Source of the DNA: Nautilus pompilius
Taxonomy: Eukaryota > Mollusca > Cephalopoda > Nautilida > Nautilidae
Direction of reading: 5' to 3'
Length of the DNA: 64,000 bases
Assembly (NCBI GenBank): GCA_018389105.1
Contig: JACATO010000691.1
Coordinates: forward strand, 1,077,501 to 1,141,500
In this document: piece by piece, positions 61,801 to 64,000 of the stretch
How the letters are laid out: each line of letters starts with the position of its first letter
Position numbering within the stretch: position 1 is the first letter of the stretch
Program-made: the position numbers and the translations under genes
Notes under the pieces: generated by a model
Told to the model about the DNA's origin: nothing
What the model saw: the letters and a program-made list of their open reading frames with translations, nothing else
Database searches by the model: none

Positions 61801-64000
61801 CTTTCAGGACAGACCCAAGGAAGAAATCATTGATTTCATATTCCTTAGTCAGCAGTGAGAAGAAAGTCACTGGAGAATATTTCTATCTTTGGGCTTTCAC
61901 CAGGTACCCATTTCTTGTCGGTGGCTTTTGTATTTCTTCCTCTTCCTCCTCCACCTGACCTCTGTTGTTGAAACTGCAGTGGAAATTTCTACAGGCAAGC
62001 AGCCTCTGCTTAGGTAATCTGCCTGAGCATGGATATTGGAAAGCCAACCCTTTCATTTTAACTGGCTCTTGGCTCTTTGGGTCCTGAGCTATTTATTCAC
62101 TCAGCCACTCATGCTGGCCCTTATTTTAAAAGCCAGGAAGAGATAGAGGAAAGAAAAACAGTGCTGTAGGTCATTGTTAAAATAGTATTTCAACTTCTTC
62201 CATTAATTTGATTTGTGTAAGGTAGACCCAGTAAAAGATTATTTCTTCTTTTGGCTGAGTTTCTTTTGAAAGTGGTCATTGTGTAGATCTACATGGGTAA
62301 TTGGTCATCAGTAGGCATTATGTTAGCTGGACTTGTGCTGGAACTCACATGGATTTGTCACCACTCTAAACATTATTTTAATAAGAACTTAGTTGCAGGC
62401 TTAAATATTAACCACCTGGTTTTGAAAGATTAAAAGGTGATACAGTTTTAGAATTTCTATTTAACATGTTTAAAAGTCCATTTACTTATTTGCAATATAT
62501 CAACCAAAATGTTTGACCGGGATTAATTTGCTATGAATATGCTAATCCTGTTTTCCCTATCAGAATGAATGAGTAGGAAATAGTTCTCTTAGCTTGTGAA
62601 TGTGGAGGGGGGCAAGTCTTGGGCTGTTAGTAGCAACTTTGTCAAACAACCAGAGATTAGTCCGCACAATTGGAAGACACTACTGTAGTGTATTATCAGG
62701 GGGGGGGGGTACTATAAGAGGAATCTCATGCTACTGATTTTGTAAACCAAACTTCACCTTTTCCTGGAATTCTGAAAACTTTTTGTTGCATCCATGTGAA
62801 GTCTGTTTTGTTTTATTGTTGATTTGTAAATTTCCATTCCAGGAAGATATCTTAGGAGAGGCGAGATCTGTGGAAACTGAGTCTGCTTCCTATCTGGATC
62901 AGATCTCTCGGTATTTTCTCAGCCGAGCCAAACTGGTATCTAAAGTAGCCAAGTATCCACACATTGTAAGCCATTCTGTTTATTTATTTTACACCTGTTC
63001 TTTGATAATTACTAGAAAAATATCTCCCCCCCCCAGGAAAAAATTGTAATTTATAGAGTATAAAACTAATGAATAAGAAATAAAGTTATCTCTGTATCTC
63101 CATCTCAAATCCATTTTATCTGCCTAAAGACACTTTGCACAGATAATCCTAAGGGAGAGAAAAAGACATCCATTACATAGTTGTTAGGGTTAAGAATAAA
63201 TTTACCCCTAGAATGAAAAAAAAAAAAATACAAGGCTGAGTTTTCAAAAACTCAGAGAACCACTATAGCAGCATTGTAGCAACCATGGGCAGGGGTTAAG
63301 ATTTTTTGTCTGTAAATTGTTGAATTTGGAGCAGAGTAGCAGATTTTGGTTCAAAAATATGGAATTGATTGATTGGCATCTTTGACATTGAGCTTATACA
63401 TTTTCAGTAATTTGAGTACTAAAGTTCCATTTAATACTGACCCTGTTTAGTTAAAGCTCTCTTATTGCATTTATTTGTTTCTATTTCTGGAGGAGCGATT
63501 TAAAGCAAGCCAAGGGTGGGTAATATAGTTTTAAAAAAATAAAAAATAATTTGCTTATGCCATAAATAATCAGTATTTAGAGAGAGAGGTTCAAAGCTGC
63601 TCAACTATCAGACATTTCATTCTAAAATCCAGTTGTTGCATGGTCTGTTTATTTCAGCGTGTCTGACAGGAGATAAATGATGCAAAGCTGACACCGACTG
63701 AGCACGAAACTCGGGGACCCCAACTTCTGCAGTTCAGTAGTCTGGCCATTGGCTCCATAGTGAAGACAACTGTATAAAATCTTAGGATTTGGAAAAAATA
63801 CTTGTAATAAAAATATAAATTACAGAAGATACAGAATTCAACAGTAGCTACAAAAGATGATTTAATAAATCAGATGTTTATTTTGTCCAATTTGAATATT
63901 TTGTTGCTTTTGCTGTGGGTGACAAGACAAAAAACTAACTTATTTATTTTAGGAAGACTACAGGCAAGCTGTGTGTGAGCTGGATGAAAAAGAATACATT
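49780..64000 (+). CDS. PSME3: Proteasome activator complex subunit 3 (PA28-gamma/REG-gamma), exons 1-9, 3' end beyond window
   Basis: Nuclear heptameric cap that opens the 20S proteasome for ubiquitin-independent degradation (family knowledge). Exons: 49780-49857, 52727-52759, 54865-54927, 55156-55239, 58686-58749, 60024-60142, 60492-60560, 62843-62965 and 63953-64000, together about 227 residues; the family has about 250, so one short C-terminal part is missing. PA28 alpha-type N-domain first ([23 protein letters not shown]), then nuclear-localisation PSKKRRLD at 87-94, PVMVLPNG, the activation loop [12 protein letters not shown] at 159-170 and [27 protein letters not shown] and overall order identify gamma, not alpha or beta. 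The 33-nt exon 2 and its phases are identical in position to human PSME3. All junctions keep frame. Confidence 0.96.
49858..52726. other. PSME3 intron 1
   Basis: 2.9-kb intron with a Tc1-like element (50453-51584); 51600-52720 is AT-rich and shows nothing recognisable. Confidence 0.7.
50453..51584 (+). mobile_element. Tc1-like transposon, decayed
   Basis: Plus-strand pieces [16 protein letters not shown] (catalytic Asp block), [20 protein letters not shown] (second Asp; FQDDNA.IH in relatives) and [11 protein letters not shown] (SPDLNPIENLW in relatives) appear in order. ACTTTATTAAGA at 50453-50464 is repeated inverted as TCTTAATAAAGT at 51573-51584, marking the ends approximately. The open frames at 50997-51194 and 51237-51485 belong to it. 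Confidence 0.85.
52727..52759 (+). CDS. PSME3: PSME3 exon 2 (residues 27-37)
   Basis: 11-codon microexon [11 protein letters not shown] between TTCTTACAG and GTGAGC; the same size as human exon 2. Confidence 0.93.
52760..54864. other. PSME3 intron 2
   Basis: 2.1-kb AT-rich intron; nothing recognisable. Confidence 0.65.
54865..54927 (+). CDS. PSME3: PSME3 exon 3 (residues 38-58)
   Basis: 21 codons, [19 protein letters not shown] plus FQ, between CTTCCTAAG and GTTGGT; matches AEDLVANFFPKKLLELDSF of the family. Confidence 0.95.
55156..55239 (+). CDS. PSME3: PSME3 exon 4 (residues 59-86)
   Basis: 28 codons including [13 protein letters not shown] and SLLCDEQ; acceptor TCTCCCCAG, donor GTAAGT. 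Confidence 0.95.
55240..58685. other. PSME3 intron 4
   Basis: 3.4-kb intron with a pogo-like transposon (56584-57904) and a CT run at 55655-55672; the rest is unassigned. Confidence 0.7.
56584..57904 (+). mobile_element. pogo-like transposon with terminal inverted repeats, decayed
   Basis: The left end CTGTAATTTCTGGGTTAT and the right end on the opposite strand are identical over these 18 bases; both are bordered by TA (56582-56583, 57905-57906). Interior frames recall the CENP-B-type helix-turn-helix of pogo/Tigger transposases: [10 protein letters not shown] near 56980, [11 protein letters not shown] near 57090 and [14 protein letters not shown] near 57270. The DDE catalytic part appears largely deleted or too decayed to read. 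Confidence 0.85.
58686..58749 (+). CDS. PSME3: PSME3 exon 5 (nuclear-localisation segment, residues 87-107)
   Basis: [20 protein letters not shown] plus one base of a His codon; acceptor CATCTTTCAG, donor GTAAGT. KKRRLD is the PA28-gamma nuclear localisation signal. The homolog-specific insert around it is weakly conserved, as usual. Confidence 0.9.
58750..60023. other. PSME3 intron 5
   Basis: 1.3-kb intron with T and C homopolymer runs. The frame at 59047-59229 has no recognisable domain. Confidence 0.65.
60024..60142 (+). CDS. PSME3: PSME3 exon 6 (residues 108-147)
   Basis: [20 protein letters not shown] ... [13 protein letters not shown]; acceptor CTTGTTACAG, donor GTGAGT. Completes the split His codon and ends in phase 0. 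Confidence 0.95.
60143..60491. other. PSME3 intron 6
   Basis: 349-bp intron; nothing recognisable. Confidence 0.7.
60492..60560 (+). CDS. PSME3: PSME3 exon 7 (activation loop, residues 148-170)
   Basis: [20 protein letters not shown] plus SIQ, nearly identical to the family activation loop that contacts the 20S gate. Acceptor TTGACAG, donor GTAAGC. Confidence 0.97.
60561..62842. other. PSME3 intron 7
   Basis: 2.3-kb intron containing the RPS2 retrocopy (61284-61965). The flanking stretch 60900-61280 has higher GC but no recognised content; a C/G homopolymer lies near 62700. Confidence 0.7.
61284..61965 (-). pseudogene. RPS2: Processed pseudogene of 40S ribosomal protein S2 (uS5)
   Basis: Reading the minus strand from 61965 downwards gives, across frameshifts, [10 protein letters not shown] (RG-rich N-terminus), [54 protein letters not shown]-like and [18 protein letters not shown], in the order of RPS2. 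Stops and frameshifts are numerous. A 15-base T run at 61284-61298 (poly-A on the minus strand) lies just past the end of the coding region, and no introns are visible, so it arose by retroposition. It sits antisense inside a PSME3 intron. The open frame at 61301-61564 is its C-terminal half. Confidence 0.9.
62843..62965 (+). CDS. PSME3: PSME3 exon 8 (residues 171-211)
   Basis: 41 codons, [20 protein letters not shown] then [20 protein letters not shown] and I, the PA28 beta-type C-domain helices. The lysine in SRAKLVSK corresponds to the residue known to restrict PA28-gamma to trypsin-like activation (family knowledge). Acceptor CATTCCAG, donor GTAAGC. Confidence 0.97.
62966..63952. other. 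PSME3 intron 8
   Basis: Just under 1 kb; a SINE-like copy at 63690-63755, otherwise AT-rich. Confidence 0.65.
63690..63755 (-). repeat. SINE-like copy, partial
   Basis: The minus strand reads GCCAATGGCCAGACTACTG then AACTGCAGAAG and GGGGTCCCC, paralleling the start of the 21735-21880 copy with an internal deletion. Confidence 0.4.
63953..64000 (+). CDS. PSME3: PSME3 exon 9, truncated by window end
   Basis: [16 protein letters not shown] in phase 0 after acceptor TTATTTTAG; family continues with the C-terminal helix and proteasome-binding tail beyond 64000. Confidence 0.95.

Overview
This is animal nuclear DNA: AT-rich, intron-rich and full of decayed DNA transposons, tRNA-derived SINE-like repeats and simple repeats. 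Two conserved genes lie head to head. Protein conservation, the transposon types (FLYWCH/MULE, Tc1/mariner, pogo) and the intron structure suggest an invertebrate, most likely a lophotrochozoan such as a mollusc. That placement is inference; no species marker is present.

Left part, minus strand (45649 down to 3601): the 5' portion of a class I unconventional myosin of the MYO1D/MYO1G (Drosophila Myo31DF) type. I assembled ten coding exons with GT-AG splice sites. They encode about the first 434 residues, i.e. the front half of the motor domain including P-loop, switch I and switch II. The rest of the motor, the IQ neck and the tail lie beyond position 1. Every exon junction is phase-consistent except exon 9, which carries one surplus base (assembly error or real lesion). 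The introns hold a mariner-like element (3862-5079), a 2.4-kb GA/CAGA satellite (10301-12696), an element recognised only by its inverted ends (12917-13521), a FLYWCH/MULE transposon with a 9-bp target duplication (18683-20509), three kinds of Tc1-like or foldback remnants and several SINE-like copies.

Middle (45650-49779): an intergenic interval of about 4.1 kb between the two start codons, with CpG-rich stretches at both ends. It contains five nearly identical 60-62 bp tandem repeats about 0.5 kb upstream of the myosin start.

Right part, plus strand (49780 to beyond 64000): the proteasome activator subunit PSME3 (PA28-gamma/REG-gamma). Nine coding exons are visible, the last cut by the window edge, giving about 227 residues out of roughly 250-260. 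Its introns contain a Tc1-like element (50453-51584), a pogo-like element with clear inverted ends (56584-57904) and a decayed retrocopy of ribosomal protein S2 with its poly-A tail (61284-61965, minus strand).

The myosin and the proteasome activator have no known joint pathway, so their adjacency looks incidental apart from a possible shared regulatory interval. I found no operon-like, CRISPR, viral or otherwise novel multi-gene system. The most unusual items are the large satellite next to a splice acceptor, the E2F-like repeat array near the myosin promoter and the variety of transposon fossils.
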